From: Azospirillum brasilense | GTDB lineage: Bacteria; Pseudomonadota; Alphaproteobacteria; Azospirillales; Azospirillaceae | Assembly: GCF_001315015.1 (NCBI RefSeq) | Contig: NZ_CP012914.1 | Span: 868,001 to 932,000, forward strand | Reading direction: 5' to 3' | Length of the DNA stretch: 64,000 bases | Shown: one piece after another, positions 29,897-39,191 of the stretch | Numbering within the stretch: the first letter of the stretch is position 1 | Layout of the letters: every line of letters begins with the position of its first letter | Notes under the pieces: generated by a model | What the model was told of the DNA's origin: nothing | Database searches by the model: none | The model's input: only the letters and a program-made list of their open reading frames with translations | Position numbers and translations under genes: made by a program

Positions 29897-29930
29897 GAAA
29901 GGGCCGATGCGTCGCCGCATCGGCCCTTTC
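29897..29930 (-). terminator. Terminator of the upstream tRNA-Pro
   Basis: A perfect 15-bp stem GAAAGGGCCGATGCG (29897-29911) pairs with 29916-29930 around a TCGC loop. On the minus strand it is followed by GCTTTTCC. Confidence 0.8.
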
Positions 29931-29934
29931 GTGT

Positions 29935-30011
29935 TGGTCGGAGAGAGAGGATTCGAACCTCCGGCCCCTGCCTCCCGAAAGCAGTGCTCTACCAGGCTGA
30001 GCTACTCTCCG
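29935..30011 (-). tRNA. tRNA-Pro (anticodon CGG), upstream copy
   Basis: It is the same 77-nt sequence as the copy at 29654-29730, with anticodon CGG and encoded CCA. Upstream on the minus strand a TATATA -10-like element (near 30053) resembles the TATACA before the other copy. The whole promoter-tRNA-terminator unit appears duplicated. Confidence 0.96.
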
Positions 30012-30120
30012 GTCCGTCGGTGGCGCCGTGGCCGGCGTCACCGTGGGCCGCGTATATAGCCGCTTGAGTGGGGGGCTGCAACGTGAAAATCACCCCCCGC
30101 GGCGAAAAAGTTCCCGAGGC

Positions 30121-31137
30121 TTAGAAATCGCGCTCGATCACGAAATCCAGCACCTCCAGCAGGGCGGCCTTCACCGGCGTGTCCGGGAACAGGCCCAGCG
30201 CGTCGCGCGCGATGGAACCGTAGTGGCGCGCGCGCTCCACGGTGTCCTTCAGCGCGTTGTGCCTGGCCATCAGCTCCTGGGCGCGCTCCAGGTCGCCCTC
30301 CTGCTGGTCCAGCTCCTCCATTGTGCGGCGCCAGAAGGCCCGCTCCTCGTCGTTGCCGCGGCGGAAGGCCAGCACGACCGGCAGGGTGATCTTGCCCTCG
30401 CGGAAGTCGTCGCCGACCGTCTTGCCCAGCTTCGCCTGGAAGGCCGAGTAATCCAGCACGTCGTCGACGAGCTGGAAGGCGATGCCCAGGTTCATGCCGT
30501 AGTCGTAGAGCGCCAGCTCCTCCGCCTGCGGGCGGTCGGCCACCACGGCGCCGACGCGGCAGGCGGCGGCGAACAGCTCCGCCGTCTTGGCCTTGATGAC
30601 CTCCAGATAGGCCTGCTCGCTGGTTTCGGTGTCGTTGGTGGTGCGCAGCTGCAGCACCTCGCCCTCGGCGATCACCGCGGACGCCTTGGACAGGATGCGC
30701 AGCACGTCCAGCGACCCGACCTCCACCATCAGCTCGAAGCTGCGGGAGAACAGGAAGTCGCCGACCAGCACGCTGGCCTTGTTGCCGAACACCGCGTTCG
30801 CCGAGGCGAGTCCGCGGCGCAGGTCGCTCTCGTCCACGACGTCGTCGTGCAGCAGGGTGGCGGTGTGGATGAACTCCACCACCGCGGCCAGCATCTTGTG
30901 ATCCTCGCCCTTGTAGCCGCACAGCTCGGCGGCGGCGAGGGTGAGGACGGGGCGCAGGCGCTTGCCGCCGGCGGCGATGAGATAGCCGGCAAGTTGCGGG
31001 ATCATATCGACGGACGAATGCATCCGCTGGACGATGATCTCGTTCACCGCGCTCAGGTCATCGGCCACCAGGGCGGTCAGATCGTCGAGCGGGGTGGACT
31101 TCCGCCGTTTCGGCTCGAGGTTGGTCACGACCGCCAA
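30121..31137 (-). CDS. ispB: Polyprenyl diphosphate synthase (octa/decaprenyl, IspB type)
   Basis: It builds the long isoprenoid side chain of ubiquinone. The ~338-residue protein has the first aspartate-rich motif LLHDDVVDESDLRRG near residue 95 and the second QLVDDVLDYSA near residue 220, plus GGKRLRPVLTLA. No ATG is near the start. TTG at 31137 has GGAG spaced 6 bp and is preferred; TTG at 31149 would add four residues. It is divergent from the DUF2007 gene. Side-chain length cannot be read from sequence, but Azospirillum relatives use Q-10. Confidence 0.9.
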   Translation of the reverse strand: MAVVTNLEPKRRKSTPLDDLTALVADDLSAVNEIIVQRMHSSVDMIPQLAGYLIAAGGKRLRPVLTLAAAELCGYKGEDHKMLAAVVEFIHTATLLHDDVVDESDLRRGLASANAVFGNKASVLVGDFLFSRSFELMVEVGSLDVLRILSKASAVIAEGEVLQLRTTNDTETSEQAYLEVIKAKTAELFAAACRVGAVVADRPQAEELALYDYGMNLGIAFQLVDDVLDYSAFQAKLGKTVGDDFREGKITLPVVLAFRRGNDEERAFWRRTMEELDQQEGDLERAQELMARHNALKDTVERARHYGSIARDALGLFPDTPVKAALLEVLDFVIERDF

Positions 31138-31247
31138 GGTCGACTCCAATGATGATTGACGTGACGAATTCCGGCAGGGAGCATAACGGCATAGCCTCTT
31201 CGGTCAAGTCCGCAAGGCGAATAAGGGCACAGAACAGCCGGGATTTC

Positions 31248-31463
31248 ATGAAGGAACTTCTGCGCACCACCGATCCGGTCCGTCTGAGCTGGCTTCTCGC
31301 CCTGCTGACCGACGCGGGAATCGAGGGGATCGTGCTGGACACCCACACCAGCATCCTGGAGGGTTCCATCGGCGCCATCCCCCGCCGCCTGATGGTGGCG
31401 GAGGAGGATCATGCGGCCGCCTGCCGCCTGCTGCGCGACGCCGGGGAGGAGCTGGGGGCGTGA
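31248..31463 (+). CDS. DUF2007-family small protein
   Basis: The 71-residue protein begins MKELLRTTDPVRLSWLLALLTDAGIEGIVLD, the pattern of DUF2007 (putative signal-transducing domain), and ends EEDHAAACRLLRDAGEEL. It is soluble and its function is unknown. Its stop overlaps the start of the methyltransferase gene (GTGA), so the two are probably co-translated, an arrangement seen in other alphaproteobacteria. Confidence 0.8.
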   Translation: MKELLRTTDPVRLSWLLALLTDAGIEGIVLDTHTSILEGSIGAIPRRLMVAEEDHAAACRLLRDAGEELGA

Positions 31464-32209
31464 CGATGGAAAGCGACGCGGCGTTCGACACGCTTCTCGA
31501 CGGGCGCGTCCGCCTGCACCAGCCGCAGGCCGGCTACCGCGCCGCCATCGACCCGGTGCTGCTCGCCGCCGTCACCGCCGCCGGGGCGGGGGAGCGGGTG
31601 CTGGACGTCGGCACCGGCACCGGGGCGGCGGCGCTGTGCATCGCCGCCCGCGTGCCGGGCGTCATGGTCGTCGGGCTGGAGAAGCGGGCGGAGGCGGCGG
31701 CGTTCGCCCGGCGCAACGCCGCCCTCAACGGGCTGGATGGCCGGGTGGGCGTCCTTGAGGGTGACCTGCTCGCCCCGCCGCCGGAGCTGATTCCCGGGAG
31801 CTTCGACCGGGTGATGATGAATCCGCCCTATCTGCGCGCGGGGGCGGCCAGCGTGCCGCCCGACCCCTGGAAGGCCGCGGCGAACGTGGAGGGGGAGGCG
31901 GCTTTGATCGACTGGGTGCGCTTCGCCGCCGCGATGCTGAAGCCGCGCGGCACGCTGACCATGGTCCACCGGGCCGACCGGGTGGACGAGATCCTGACCG
32001 CGCTCCACGGCGCCCGATTCGGCTCACTGACGCTCGTCCCGCTCTGGCCGAAGGCGGGGGAGGAGGCGCGGCGCATCCTGCTGGCGGTGCAGAAGGGGGG
32101 GCGCTCGCCGGCGCGATTCACCGCCGGGCTGGTGCTGCACGGCCCCGATGGCGCCTATGGCGGGCAGGCGCAACGGATTCTGCGCGACATGGGCCCGCTG
32201 ATCCCTTAA
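31460..32209 (+). CDS. SAM-dependent methyltransferase, TrmN6-like
   Basis: TrmN6 methylates N6 of A37 in tRNA-Val. The ~249-residue protein has the SAM-binding motif VLDVGTGTGAAALCIA and the catalytic FDRVMMNPPYLRAG, where NPPY marks N6-adenine or N5-glutamine methyltransferases. The N-terminal GRVRLHQPQAGYRAAIDPVLLAA is typical of the TrmN6/COG4123 group. The GTG at 31460 overlaps the previous stop; ATG 31466 is an alternative start. Confidence 0.85.
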   Translation: MTMESDAAFDTLLDGRVRLHQPQAGYRAAIDPVLLAAVTAAGAGERVLDVGTGTGAAALCIAARVPGVMVVGLEKRAEAAAFARRNAALNGLDGRVGVLEGDLLAPPPELIPGSFDRVMMNPPYLRAGAASVPPDPWKAAANVEGEAALIDWVRFAAAMLKPRGTLTMVHRADRVDEILTALHGARFGSLTLVPLWPKAGEEARRILLAVQKGGRSPARFTAGLVLHGPDGAYGGQAQRILRDMGPLIP

Positions 32210-32254
32210 GTCGGCGCTTTCAATCCAGCCTCAGCGGCACCATTTCAACCGGCG

Positions 32255-33133
32255 ATGAACATGACGAAGCTGCTCGCCAAACTCCCGTTCGGCCCCTGGC
32301 GCGACGCCGGGCCGATCGTGTCCGTCCTCCGCCTGTCCGGTGTCATCGGTCAGGCCGGAGCCTTCCGCCAGGGTCTGACCATGTCCAGCATGGCCGGGCT
32401 GATCGAACGCGCCTTCGCGCCGAAGGGTCAGGCGGCGGTTGCGCTGGTCGTCAACTCGCCGGGCGGGTCGCCGGTGCAGTCGGCGTTGATCGCCAAGCGC
32501 ATCCGCGACCTCGCCACCGAGAAGAAGGTGCCGGTGTTCGCCTTCTGCGAGGACGCGGCGGCGTCCGGCGGCTATTGGCTGGCCTGCGCGGCCGACGAGA
32601 TCTGGGCGGACGAGAGCAGCATCCTGGGCTCCATCGGCGTGGTGTCCGCCGGCTTCGGCGCGCACGAGTTCATCGAGCGCTACGGCATCGAGCGGCGGCT
32701 CTACACCGCGGGCGACAAGAAGGTGATTCTCGACCCCTTCTCGCCCGAGCGGGAGGACGGGGTGGCCCATCTCAAGGCGATCCAGGCGGAGATCCACGAC
32801 GCCTTCAAGGCGATGGTGCGCGATCGTCGCGGCGCCCGCCTGTCCGGGGCGGAGGAGGAGCTGTTCTCCGGCGCCTTCTGGGCGGGGCGGCGCGCTCTGG
32901 AACTGGGGCTGATCGACGGCATCGGCGACCTGCGCAGCGTGCTGCGCGGCCGTTTCGGCGAGAAGGTCCGGCTGCGCGTGGTGCAGGAGGACCGGCGCTG
33001 GTTCCGCCGCATGGGCTTCCGCGTGGATGCGCCGGTGGGGGCGAACACTCTGGACAATCTTGCGGCGGCGCTTCCCGCAGCGGCTCTGTCCGCCGTCGAG
33101 GAGCGCGCGCTCTGGTCGCGCTACGGCCTCTGA
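32255..33133 (+). CDS. S49-family serine peptidase, SppA-like
   Basis: SppA-type peptidases degrade signal peptides or membrane-protein fragments. The 292-residue protein has VVNSPGGSPVQSALIAKRIRDL with the likely general-base Lys region, and EDAAASGGYWLACAADEIWAD with the nucleophile Ser of the SGGY motif. SILGSIGVVSAGFGAHEFIERYGIE completes the crotonase-like core. No signal peptide or membrane helix is evident, unlike E. coli SppA; it resembles the short SohB/SppA36 forms. ATG 32261 is an alternative start. Confidence 0.86.
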   Translation: MNMTKLLAKLPFGPWRDAGPIVSVLRLSGVIGQAGAFRQGLTMSSMAGLIERAFAPKGQAAVALVVNSPGGSPVQSALIAKRIRDLATEKKVPVFAFCEDAAASGGYWLACAADEIWADESSILGSIGVVSAGFGAHEFIERYGIERRLYTAGDKKVILDPFSPEREDGVAHLKAIQAEIHDAFKAMVRDRRGARLSGAEEELFSGAFWAGRRALELGLIDGIGDLRSVLRGRFGEKVRLRVVQEDRRWFRRMGFRVDAPVGANTLDNLAAALPAAALSAVEERALWSRYGL

Positions 33134-33202
33134 GTTTTCCGTTTGTGGTCGCCGTGAGGCCCGGTTCGAGGGCTCATTCCCTCTTACCGGGGCTCCGGAC
33201 TC

Positions 33203-33430
33203 TCACTGGGTGACTTCACGCAGGCGTTCGGACGGGGGCGGGACCGGCGCGCCGGTGCGGCGGGCGTTCTCGATCCAGGCGGCGATGGCGTCGAGCGCCG
33301 CCGTGCTGGCGTCGGCGGGGGTGGCGCCGCCCGCGGTGCAGCCCGGCAGGTCGGGCACCTCGGCCACATAGCCGACACCCTGTTCCGGGGGCAGGGGGCG
33401 GACGATGACCGGATAGGCGCTGGCGTTCAT
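33203..33430 (-). CDS. HicB-like protein (orphan)
   Basis: The 75-residue protein has the HicB partial RNase-H-like fold: YPVIVRPLPPEQGVGYVAEVPDLPGCTAGGATPADA, then AALDAIAAWIENARRTG. HicB proteins are antitoxins to the RNase HicA and are normally next to a ~60-residue HicA. No HicA with its Gly-Ser-His motif is found on either side, and this copy lacks the C-terminal helix-turn-helix. It is therefore an orphan antitoxin-like protein or a free-standing HicB-fold protein. Confidence 0.78.
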   Translation of the reverse strand: MNASAYPVIVRPLPPEQGVGYVAEVPDLPGCTAGGATPADASTAALDAIAAWIENARRTGAPVPPPSERLREVTQ

Positions 33431-33623
33431 GACGTTGCGTCTCCTCTGCGCGCGGTTTTCATCCATTAGGTGCCGCTTCCGCTGCGGACGACAAGGATTC
33501 TTTGCGCTGGACGGGCGCTTCTTTCGAAGTTCGATCCATTTTCGATGGTTCAACCGTTCGAGGTGCGTTCGGGGTGAAGGCCGCTCTTGACCGGGTGGCC
33601 TCGCACCCCCTAATCCTGCGTCC

Positions 33624-33893
33624 ATGTTCAGCTTGTCCAAAATCCTGTTCCTGATCCTGGTGATCGGCGCCGTGTGGTTCGGCTGGCGCTGGTACAACCG
33701 CGTCGGCGCGGTCGGGCGGGAGCGCCTGCGCGAGCGGGAGCGTCGCGGCTCCGGAAAGCCCACCTCCACCAGCGGCGGCGGGTCGCCCCAGGTGGCTGCG
33801 GAGGACATGGAGAAGTGCCCGGAATGCGGCGCCTACGTCGCCCCGCGCTCCGCCGTGGCCTGCGGCCGGCCGGTCTGCCCCTACGGGCGTTGA
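33624..33893 (+). CDS. Membrane-anchored zinc-ribbon protein (PP0621-like)
   Basis: The 89-residue protein has one N-terminal membrane helix (SKILFLILVIGAVWFGWRWYN), a basic linker rich in Arg/Glu and a C-terminal zinc ribbon with two cysteine pairs (MEKCPECGAYVAPRS, then CGRPVCPYGR). This layout matches the PP0621 family of small proteins of unknown function, usually near aminoacyl-tRNA or cell-envelope genes. It lies 88 bp upstream of glyQ on the same strand. Confidence 0.8.
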   Translation: MFSLSKILFLILVIGAVWFGWRWYNRVGAVGRERLRERERRGSGKPTSTSGGGSPQVAAEDMEKCPECGAYVAPRSAVACGRPVCPYGR

Positions 33894-33981
33894 GCCGCAA
33901 CCCCTGGCGGGCGCTTGATTCCGGGGATACCGCCGCGTATCGTGCGGCGCGTTTTTCCACACCAATCATAAGTGACCGCCG

Positions 33982-34869
33982 ATGGCCTCCCCGAGCGGGT
34001 CTTCCCAAGACAGCCGCGGCCTGTCCTTTCAGGCCCTGATCCTCAAGCTCCACCAGTTCTGGTCGGAGCAGGGCTGCGTGATCCTCCAGCCCTACGACAT
34101 GGAGGTGGGTGCGGGCACCTTCCACCCGGCGACGACGCTGCGCGCGCTTGGCCCGCAGCCGTGGAAGGCGGCCTATGTGCAGCCCTCGCGCCGCCCGAAG
34201 GATGGCCGCTACGGCGAGAACCCGAACCGGCTCCAGCACTACTACCAGTATCAGGTGATCCTGAAGCCCTCGCCGGCCAACCCGCAGGAGCTTTACCTGG
34301 AAAGCCTGAAGGTGCTGGGCATCGACCCGTCTCTGCACGACATCCGATTCGTCGAGGACGACTGGGAAAGCCCGACGCTGGGCGCCTGGGGCCTCGGCTG
34401 GGAGGTCTGGTGCGACGGCATGGAGGTCACCCAGTACACCTACTTCCAGCAGGTCGGCGGCATCGAGTGCGACCCCGTCGCGGTCGAGCTGACCTACGGG
34501 CTGGAGCGTCTGGCCATGTATGTGCAGGGCGTGGAGAACGTCTACGATCTGGACTTCAACGGGCAGGGCGTCAAATACGGCGACGTGTTCAAGCGCGCCG
34601 AGGTCGAGTATTCGGCCCACAACTTCGAGCACGCCAACACCGACATGCTGCTCCAGCATTTCAAGGACGCCGAGGCGGAGTGCCAGTCGCTGATCGCCAA
34701 GGGCGTCGCGCTGCCGGCCTATGACCAGTGCATCAAGGCGTCGCACCTCTTCAACCTGCTGGACGCGCGCGGCGTCATCAGCGTCGTGGAGCGCGCCGCC
34801 TACATCGGCCGCGTGCGCGCGCTGGCGAAAGCCTGCTGCGAGGCGTGGACCGCCGGGGGGGCCAAGTAA
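33982..34869 (+). CDS. glyQ: Glycyl-tRNA synthetase alpha subunit GlyQ
   Basis: The alpha subunit of the tetrameric bacterial GlyRS carries the class II catalytic core that activates glycine. The 295-residue protein has [18 protein letters not shown] at the start. [15 protein letters not shown] and the [26 protein letters not shown] block follow, both strongly conserved in GlyQ. Length is typical. The stop is 4 bp before glyS, giving a two-gene unit. Confidence 0.97.
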   Translation: MASPSGSSQDSRGLSFQALILKLHQFWSEQGCVILQPYDMEVGAGTFHPATTLRALGPQPWKAAYVQPSRRPKDGRYGENPNRLQHYYQYQVILKPSPANPQELYLESLKVLGIDPSLHDIRFVEDDWESPTLGAWGLGWEVWCDGMEVTQYTYFQQVGGIECDPVAVELTYGLERLAMYVQGVENVYDLDFNGQGVKYGDVFKRAEVEYSAHNFEHANTDMLLQHFKDAEAECQSLIAKGVALPAYDQCIKASHLFNLLDARGVISVVERAAYIGRVRALAKACCEAWTAGGAK

Positions 34870-34873
34870 CATC

Positions 34874-36961
34874 ATGCCCGAACTTCTGATCGAGTTCTTT
34901 TCCGAGGAAATTCCGGCCCGCATGCAGGCGCGCGCGGCGGACGACCTCAAGCGCCTCGTCACCGAGAAGCTGGCCGCCAACGGCTTGAGCTTCGACACGG
35001 CCGAGGCCCATTCCACCCCCCGCCGCCTCGCGCTGGTGATCGACGGCCTGGCCGAGCGCACCGCCGACGTCCGCGAGGAGAAGAAGGGGCCGCGCGTCGG
35101 CTCGCCCGAGCAGGCGGTCGCCGGCTTTCTGAAGTCCGCCGGCCTGACCAGCCTCGACCAGTGCGAGCAGCGCGACACCGGCAAGGGCGTCTTCTACTTC
35201 GCCGTGGCGGAGAAGAAGGGCCGCGCCACCGCGGAGGTGCTGGCCGAGATCATCCCGGTGGTCATGGGCGACTTCCCCTGGCCGAAGTCGATGCGCTGGG
35301 GCACCGGCACGGTGCGCTGGGTGCGCCCGCTGCACTCGATCATCGCGCTGTTCGGCGGCGCGGTGCTGGAGGGCTCGTTCGACCTGGGCGGCGCGCAGGG
35401 CAAGCTGGTGTTCGGCAACAGCACCCGCGGCCACCGCTTCCTGTCGCCGGACGCCTTCACGGTCACCGACTTCGCCGACTACAAGGCCAAGCTGCGCGAC
35501 GCCCACGTCGTTCTGGACCGCGCCGAGCGCAAGGCCAAGATCAAGGCCGACGCCGAGGCGCTCGCCGCGCAGGAGGGGCTGACCCTCTCCCCCGACGACG
35601 GGCTGCTGGAGGAGGTCGCCGGCCTCGTCGAATGGCCGGTCGCCCTGGTCGGTACCATCGACGAGAAATTCATGGACGTGCCGTCGGAGGTTCTCATCAC
35701 CTCCATGCGCACGCACCAGAAGTATTTCGCCCTGTTGGACAAGGCCGGGAAGATGGCACCGCGCTTCGTCGTGGTCGCTAACACGGTGACGGCGGACGGT
35801 GGCAAGGCCATCGTCGCCGGCAATGAGCGCGTTCTGCGCGCCCGCCTGTCCGACGCCAAGTTCTTCTGGGACCAGGACCGCAAGACGAAGCTGGAAGACC
35901 GCGTGTCCAAGCTGGGCGCCATCACCTTCCACGCCAAACTCGGCACGGTGGCGGAGAAGGTCACCCGCGTCCAGGTGCTGGCCGCCGAGATCGCCCGCGC
36001 CATCGGCGCTGACGTGGACGCCGCGACCCGCGCCGCCCTGCTGTCCAAGGCGGACCTCGTGACCGAAGTGGTCGGCGAGTTCCCCGAGGTCCAGGGCATC
36101 ATGGGCCGCTACTACGCGCTGGGCGAGGGCGAGAACCCGGCGGTGGCCGAGGCGATCGCCGAGCATTACAAGCCGCTCGGCCCGTCCGACTCCTGCCCGA
36201 CCGCTCCGGTGTCGGTCGCCGTGGCGCTGGCCGACAAGCTCGACACGCTGGTCGGCTTCTTCGCCATCGACGAGAAGCCGACGGGGTCGAAGGACCCGTA
36301 TGCCCTGCGGCGTGCGGCGCTGGGCATCATCCGGCTAATCCTGGAGAACGGGCTGCGGCTGAACCTGACGCAGCTCTTCAAGGCGGCGCACGGCGCCTAC
36401 ACGGTCGGTGGTTTTGCCGCCGCCGACGGCGTCGCCACCGACCTGATGGCCTTCTTCGCCGACCGCCTGAAGGTCACGCTGCGCGACCAGGGCGTGAGGC
36501 ATGATCTGGTGGACGCGGTGTTTGCGCTGGGCGGCGAGGACGATCTCGTCCGGCTGCTGGCCCGCGTGAAGGCGCTCCAGACCTTCGTCGGGTCGGAGGA
36601 GGGGGCGAATCTGCTCGCCGCCTACAAGCGCGCCAGCAACATCGTCCGCATCGAGGAGAAGAAGGACGGCAAGGCCTACGACCAGCCGGTCGATCCGGCC
36701 CTGCTGACGCTCGCGGAGGAAAAGGACCTCTACGGCGCCCTGTCCGCTGCCGGCGAGACGGCCCGGCCGCTGCTGGAGAAGGAGGATTTCACCGGCACCA
36801 TGGCGGCGCTGGCCCGCCTGCGCGGCCCGGTGGACGCCTTCTTCGACAAGGTGACGGTGAACGCCGAACAGGCCGACCTGCGCGCCAACCGCCTGCGGCT
36901 GCTCAGCCAGATCCGGGCGACGCTGAACGCGGTGGCGGACTTCTCGCGCATCGAGGGGTGA
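34874..36961 (+). CDS. glyS: Glycyl-tRNA synthetase beta subunit GlyS
   Basis: The beta subunit binds tRNA-Gly and is needed for activity with GlyQ. The 695-residue protein starts with [16 protein letters not shown], the typical GlyS N-terminus, and contains [26 protein letters not shown] and the HD-like region [25 protein letters not shown]. Its length matches the family. It is followed by a palindromic repeat element and a strong bidirectional terminator. Confidence 0.97.
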   Translation: MPELLIEFFSEEIPARMQARAADDLKRLVTEKLAANGLSFDTAEAHSTPRRLALVIDGLAERTADVREEKKGPRVGSPEQAVAGFLKSAGLTSLDQCEQRDTGKGVFYFAVAEKKGRATAEVLAEIIPVVMGDFPWPKSMRWGTGTVRWVRPLHSIIALFGGAVLEGSFDLGGAQGKLVFGNSTRGHRFLSPDAFTVTDFADYKAKLRDAHVVLDRAERKAKIKADAEALAAQEGLTLSPDDGLLEEVAGLVEWPVALVGTIDEKFMDVPSEVLITSMRTHQKYFALLDKAGKMAPRFVVVANTVTADGGKAIVAGNERVLRARLSDAKFFWDQDRKTKLEDRVSKLGAITFHAKLGTVAEKVTRVQVLAAEIARAIGADVDAATRAALLSKADLVTEVVGEFPEVQGIMGRYYALGEGENPAVAEAIAEHYKPLGPSDSCPTAPVSVAVALADKLDTLVGFFAIDEKPTGSKDPYALRRAALGIIRLILENGLRLNLTQLFKAAHGAYTVGGFAAADGVATDLMAFFADRLKVTLRDQGVRHDLVDAVFALGGEDDLVRLLARVKALQTFVGSEEGANLLAAYKRASNIVRIEEKKDGKAYDQPVDPALLTLAEEKDLYGALSAAGETARPLLEKEDFTGTMAALARLRGPVDAFFDKVTVNAEQADLRANRLRLLSQIRATLNAVADFSRIEG

Positions 36962-36986
36962 TGGGGAGGGGGCTGTTCTGGTTGCC

Positions 36987-37087
36987 CCCACCCTCCCACG
37001 CTTGCGCGTGGGTCCCTCCCTCCCCCGCTGCGCAGGGGAGGGCCAAGTTTCCCTCCCCTGCGCAGCGGGGGAGGGTCAGGGTGGGGG
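36987..37087. repeat. Palindromic repeat element with a perfect 25-bp inverted repeat
   Basis: The 25-bp arms at 37018-37042 and 37051-37075 (built from CCCTCCCCC-GCTGCGCAGGGGAGGG) are exact inverted copies with an 8-bp loop. Outer CCCCACCCT/AGGGTGGGG arms extend the structure. The same sequence vocabulary occurs at 22503-22640. Confidence 0.8.
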
Positions 37088-37120
37088 CCCGTCGCGAACA
37101 CTCCCCACCACCCCAACAAA

Positions 37121-37152
37121 AAAGGGGCGCCCCAGCCGGGCGCCCCTTTCTC
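37121..37152. terminator. Bidirectional terminator between glyS and leuA
   Basis: AAAGGGGCGCCC (37121-37132) and GGGCGCCCCTTT (37138-37149) form a perfect 12-bp stem with A and T tracts outside, serving both convergent genes. Confidence 0.88.
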
Positions 37153-37167
37153 TTTCCCCCAAACGCC

Positions 37168-38868
37168 TTACCGCGAGGCGCGGTTCGCGGCGCTGACCAG
37201 GGCGCGCAGCGAGGCGGTCACGATGTCCGCGTCCATGCCGACGCCGAACAGCGTGCGCTCGTCCTTGGTCTTCACCTCGACATAGGCGCAGGCCTGGGCG
37301 TCCTCACCCTCGCCGACGGCGTGCTCGCGGTAGTCCACCACATGCAGGTCGATGCCGGTGCCCTGGCGCAGCGCGTCCAGGAAGGCGTCGATCGGACCCT
37401 TGCCCGAGCCCTTCAGCGTGCTGACCACGCCGTCGCGCGAGACCACAACGTTCAGCACGCGGGCGCCGGAGTTCGGGCCGCGCGGCTCGGTCGAATGCTC
37501 GATCAGGGCCAGCGGGGCGTCGACGTCCAGATACTCAGCCTTGAAGGCGTTGTGGATGTCGGCGGGGGCCAGCTCCTTGCCGGTCTCGTCGGCGATGCGC
37601 TGCACCGTTTTGGAGAACTCGATCTGCAGGCGGCGCGGGATCTGGATGCCGTAATCCTTCTCCAGCACATAGGCGATGCCGCCCTTGCCCGACTGGCTGT
37701 TGATGCGGATCACCGCCTCGTAGCTGCGGCCCAGGTCCTGCGGGTCGATGGGCAGGTACGGAACCTCCCACGTGCCGTGGTTGGACTTGGCCAGCGCCTT
37801 CAGGCCCTTGTTGATGGCGTCCTGGTGCGAGCCGGAGAAGGCCGTGAAGACCAGCTCGCCGGCGTAGGGGTGGCGCGGATGGACGGGCAACTGCGTGCAG
37901 TATTCGGCGACGCGGACGATCTCGTTGATGTCGTCGATGCGCAGCTCCGGATCGACGCCCTGGGTCAGCAGGTTCAGCGCCAGCGTGATGACGTCCACGT
38001 TGCCGGTGCGCTCACCGTTGCCGAACAGGGTGCCTTCCACGCGGTCGGCGCCGGCCAGCATGCCCAGCTCCGCCGCCGCGACGCCGGTGCCGCGGTCGTT
38101 GTGCGGGTGCAGGGAAATGATCGCCGCGTCGCGGTTCTTCATGTTGCGGCAGAACCACTCGATCTGGTCGGCGTGGATGTTCGGGGTCGACATCTCCACC
38201 GTCGCCGGCAGGTTCAGGATGACCTTGTTGGCGGCGTCGGCGCCCCAGGTCTCCATCACCGCCTCGCAGATCTCCAGGGCGAACTCCAGCTCGGTCCCGG
38301 TGAAGCTCTCCGGCGAGTACTGCAGGACGATCTCGGTCTCCGGATGCTCGGCGGCCAGCTGCTTGATCAGCTTGGTGCCGGCGACGGCGATGTCGACGAT
38401 GCCCTGGCGGTCCAGCCCGAAGACGACGCGGCGCTGCAGCTCGGAGGTCGAGTTGTACAGGTGGACGATGGCGCGCTTGGCCCCCTTGATGCCCTCGAAA
38501 GTGCGGCGGATCAGCTCCTCACGGGCCTGGGTCAGGACCTGGATGGTCACGCCGTCGGGGATCTTGCCGCCCTCGATGATCTCGCGGCAGAAGTCGAAAT
38601 CGGTCTGCGAGGCGGCGGGGAAGCCGATCTCGATCTCCTTGAAGCCCATCTTCAGCAGCGCGTCGAACATCGCGCGCTTGCGGTCCGGACCCATCGGCTC
38701 GATCAGCGCCTGGTTGCCGTCGCGCAGGTCCACCGAGCACCAGACCGGCGCCTTCTCGATGGTCCGGTTCGGCCACTGGCGGTCGGTCAGCTTCACCGGG
38801 GCGAAGGGGACGTACTTCTCATGCTTGGCAGCGGAAGAGGCGGCGGCGGGGGTAGCGATGTGGTTCAT
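37168..38868 (-). CDS. leuA: 2-isopropylmalate synthase LeuA
   Basis: LeuA condenses acetyl-CoA with 2-ketoisovalerate, the first committed step to leucine. The 566-residue protein has the HMGL-like barrel starting near residue 40 (APVWCSVDLRDGNQALIEPM), with the metal ligands in SLHPHNDRGTGVAAAE and the GTLFGNGERTGNVD block. The C-terminal ~140 residues form the leucine-binding regulatory domain. It is the longer LeuA subtype common in alphaproteobacteria and actinobacteria. A promoter and short leader peptide rich in Leu and Ile lie upstream, suggesting attenuation as well as feedback control. Confidence 0.96.
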   Translation of the reverse strand: MNHIATPAAASSAAKHEKYVPFAPVKLTDRQWPNRTIEKAPVWCSVDLRDGNQALIEPMGPDRKRAMFDALLKMGFKEIEIGFPAASQTDFDFCREIIEGGKIPDGVTIQVLTQAREELIRRTFEGIKGAKRAIVHLYNSTSELQRRVVFGLDRQGIVDIAVAGTKLIKQLAAEHPETEIVLQYSPESFTGTELEFALEICEAVMETWGADAANKVILNLPATVEMSTPNIHADQIEWFCRNMKNRDAAIISLHPHNDRGTGVAAAELGMLAGADRVEGTLFGNGERTGNVDVITLALNLLTQGVDPELRIDDINEIVRVAEYCTQLPVHPRHPYAGELVFTAFSGSHQDAINKGLKALAKSNHGTWEVPYLPIDPQDLGRSYEAVIRINSQSGKGGIAYVLEKDYGIQIPRRLQIEFSKTVQRIADETGKELAPADIHNAFKAEYLDVDAPLALIEHSTEPRGPNSGARVLNVVVSRDGVVSTLKGSGKGPIDAFLDALRQGTGIDLHVVDYREHAVGEGEDAQACAYVEVKTKDERTLFGVGMDADIVTASLRALVSAANRASR

Positions 38869-39127
38869 GACGCTTCGTGATCCCTTGGGAGCCCCGGTTT
38901 TTTGCTGCGGGGCGTTGTCTCGTGTCGTGTGGGGACCGGCGGGACTACGGTCGCCGAGCTGCCGGGCGGCTCAGCGACCGTTCCTAAGTCGCAGCCCCGG
39001 CCCCAGCCGGGAGACACGCTTCACCCCGCAAGGGCGCGTGCCGAAAGGACGCGTGCAATAGGTGCTCATGGGAAAACAGACACTTCGACCAGGGAACAGG
39101 GCAGACGAACGCGGACGACCCGGACGC
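38869..39127 (-). promoter_or_regulatory. leuA transcribed leader with attenuator-type hairpins
   Basis: This 259-nt stretch between the leader peptide and leuA has no other gene. It holds a strong hairpin CGGTCGCTGAGC/GCTCGGCGACCG and a CCCGGCTGGGGCCGGG stem. Near the leuA start there is a CCCCG-N11-CGGGG stem with an A-run in its loop. I cannot assign the terminator and antiterminator forms with certainty. Confidence 0.45.
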
Positions 39128-39184
39128 TCAAAGCGCCGGGGTGATAAGTCGCAGAAGGGCGTTCGTGTGGTCGATGCGGATCAT
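39128..39184 (-). CDS. leuA leader peptide (18 residues)
   Basis: The short frame MIRIDHTNALLRLITPAL ends 259 bp before the leuA ATG. It has four Leu and three Ile codons in 18 residues, with a Leu-Leu-Arg-Leu-Ile core. Its ATG lies 7 bp after the -10 element of a good promoter, so the mRNA is leaderless or nearly so at this point. The stop codon falls inside a CCGGCGCT/AGCGTCCGG hairpin. ACGAACGC within the peptide can pair with GCGTTCGT downstream. Both are as expected for ribosome-mediated attenuation. The assignment is inferred from position and composition. Confidence 0.65.
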   Translation of the reverse strand: MIRIDHTNALLRLITPAL

Positions 39185-39191
39185 GGGCCAC

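Noticed and set aside
33431..33623. A hicA toxin partner for the HicB-like gene
   Set aside because: No frame in the gap has the HicA length or its Gly-Ser-His motif.
38899..38924. A rho-independent attenuator made by the CCCCG-CGGGG hairpin near leuA
   Set aside because: The A-run lies in its loop and no T-run follows on the transcribed strand, so I list it as a hairpin only.
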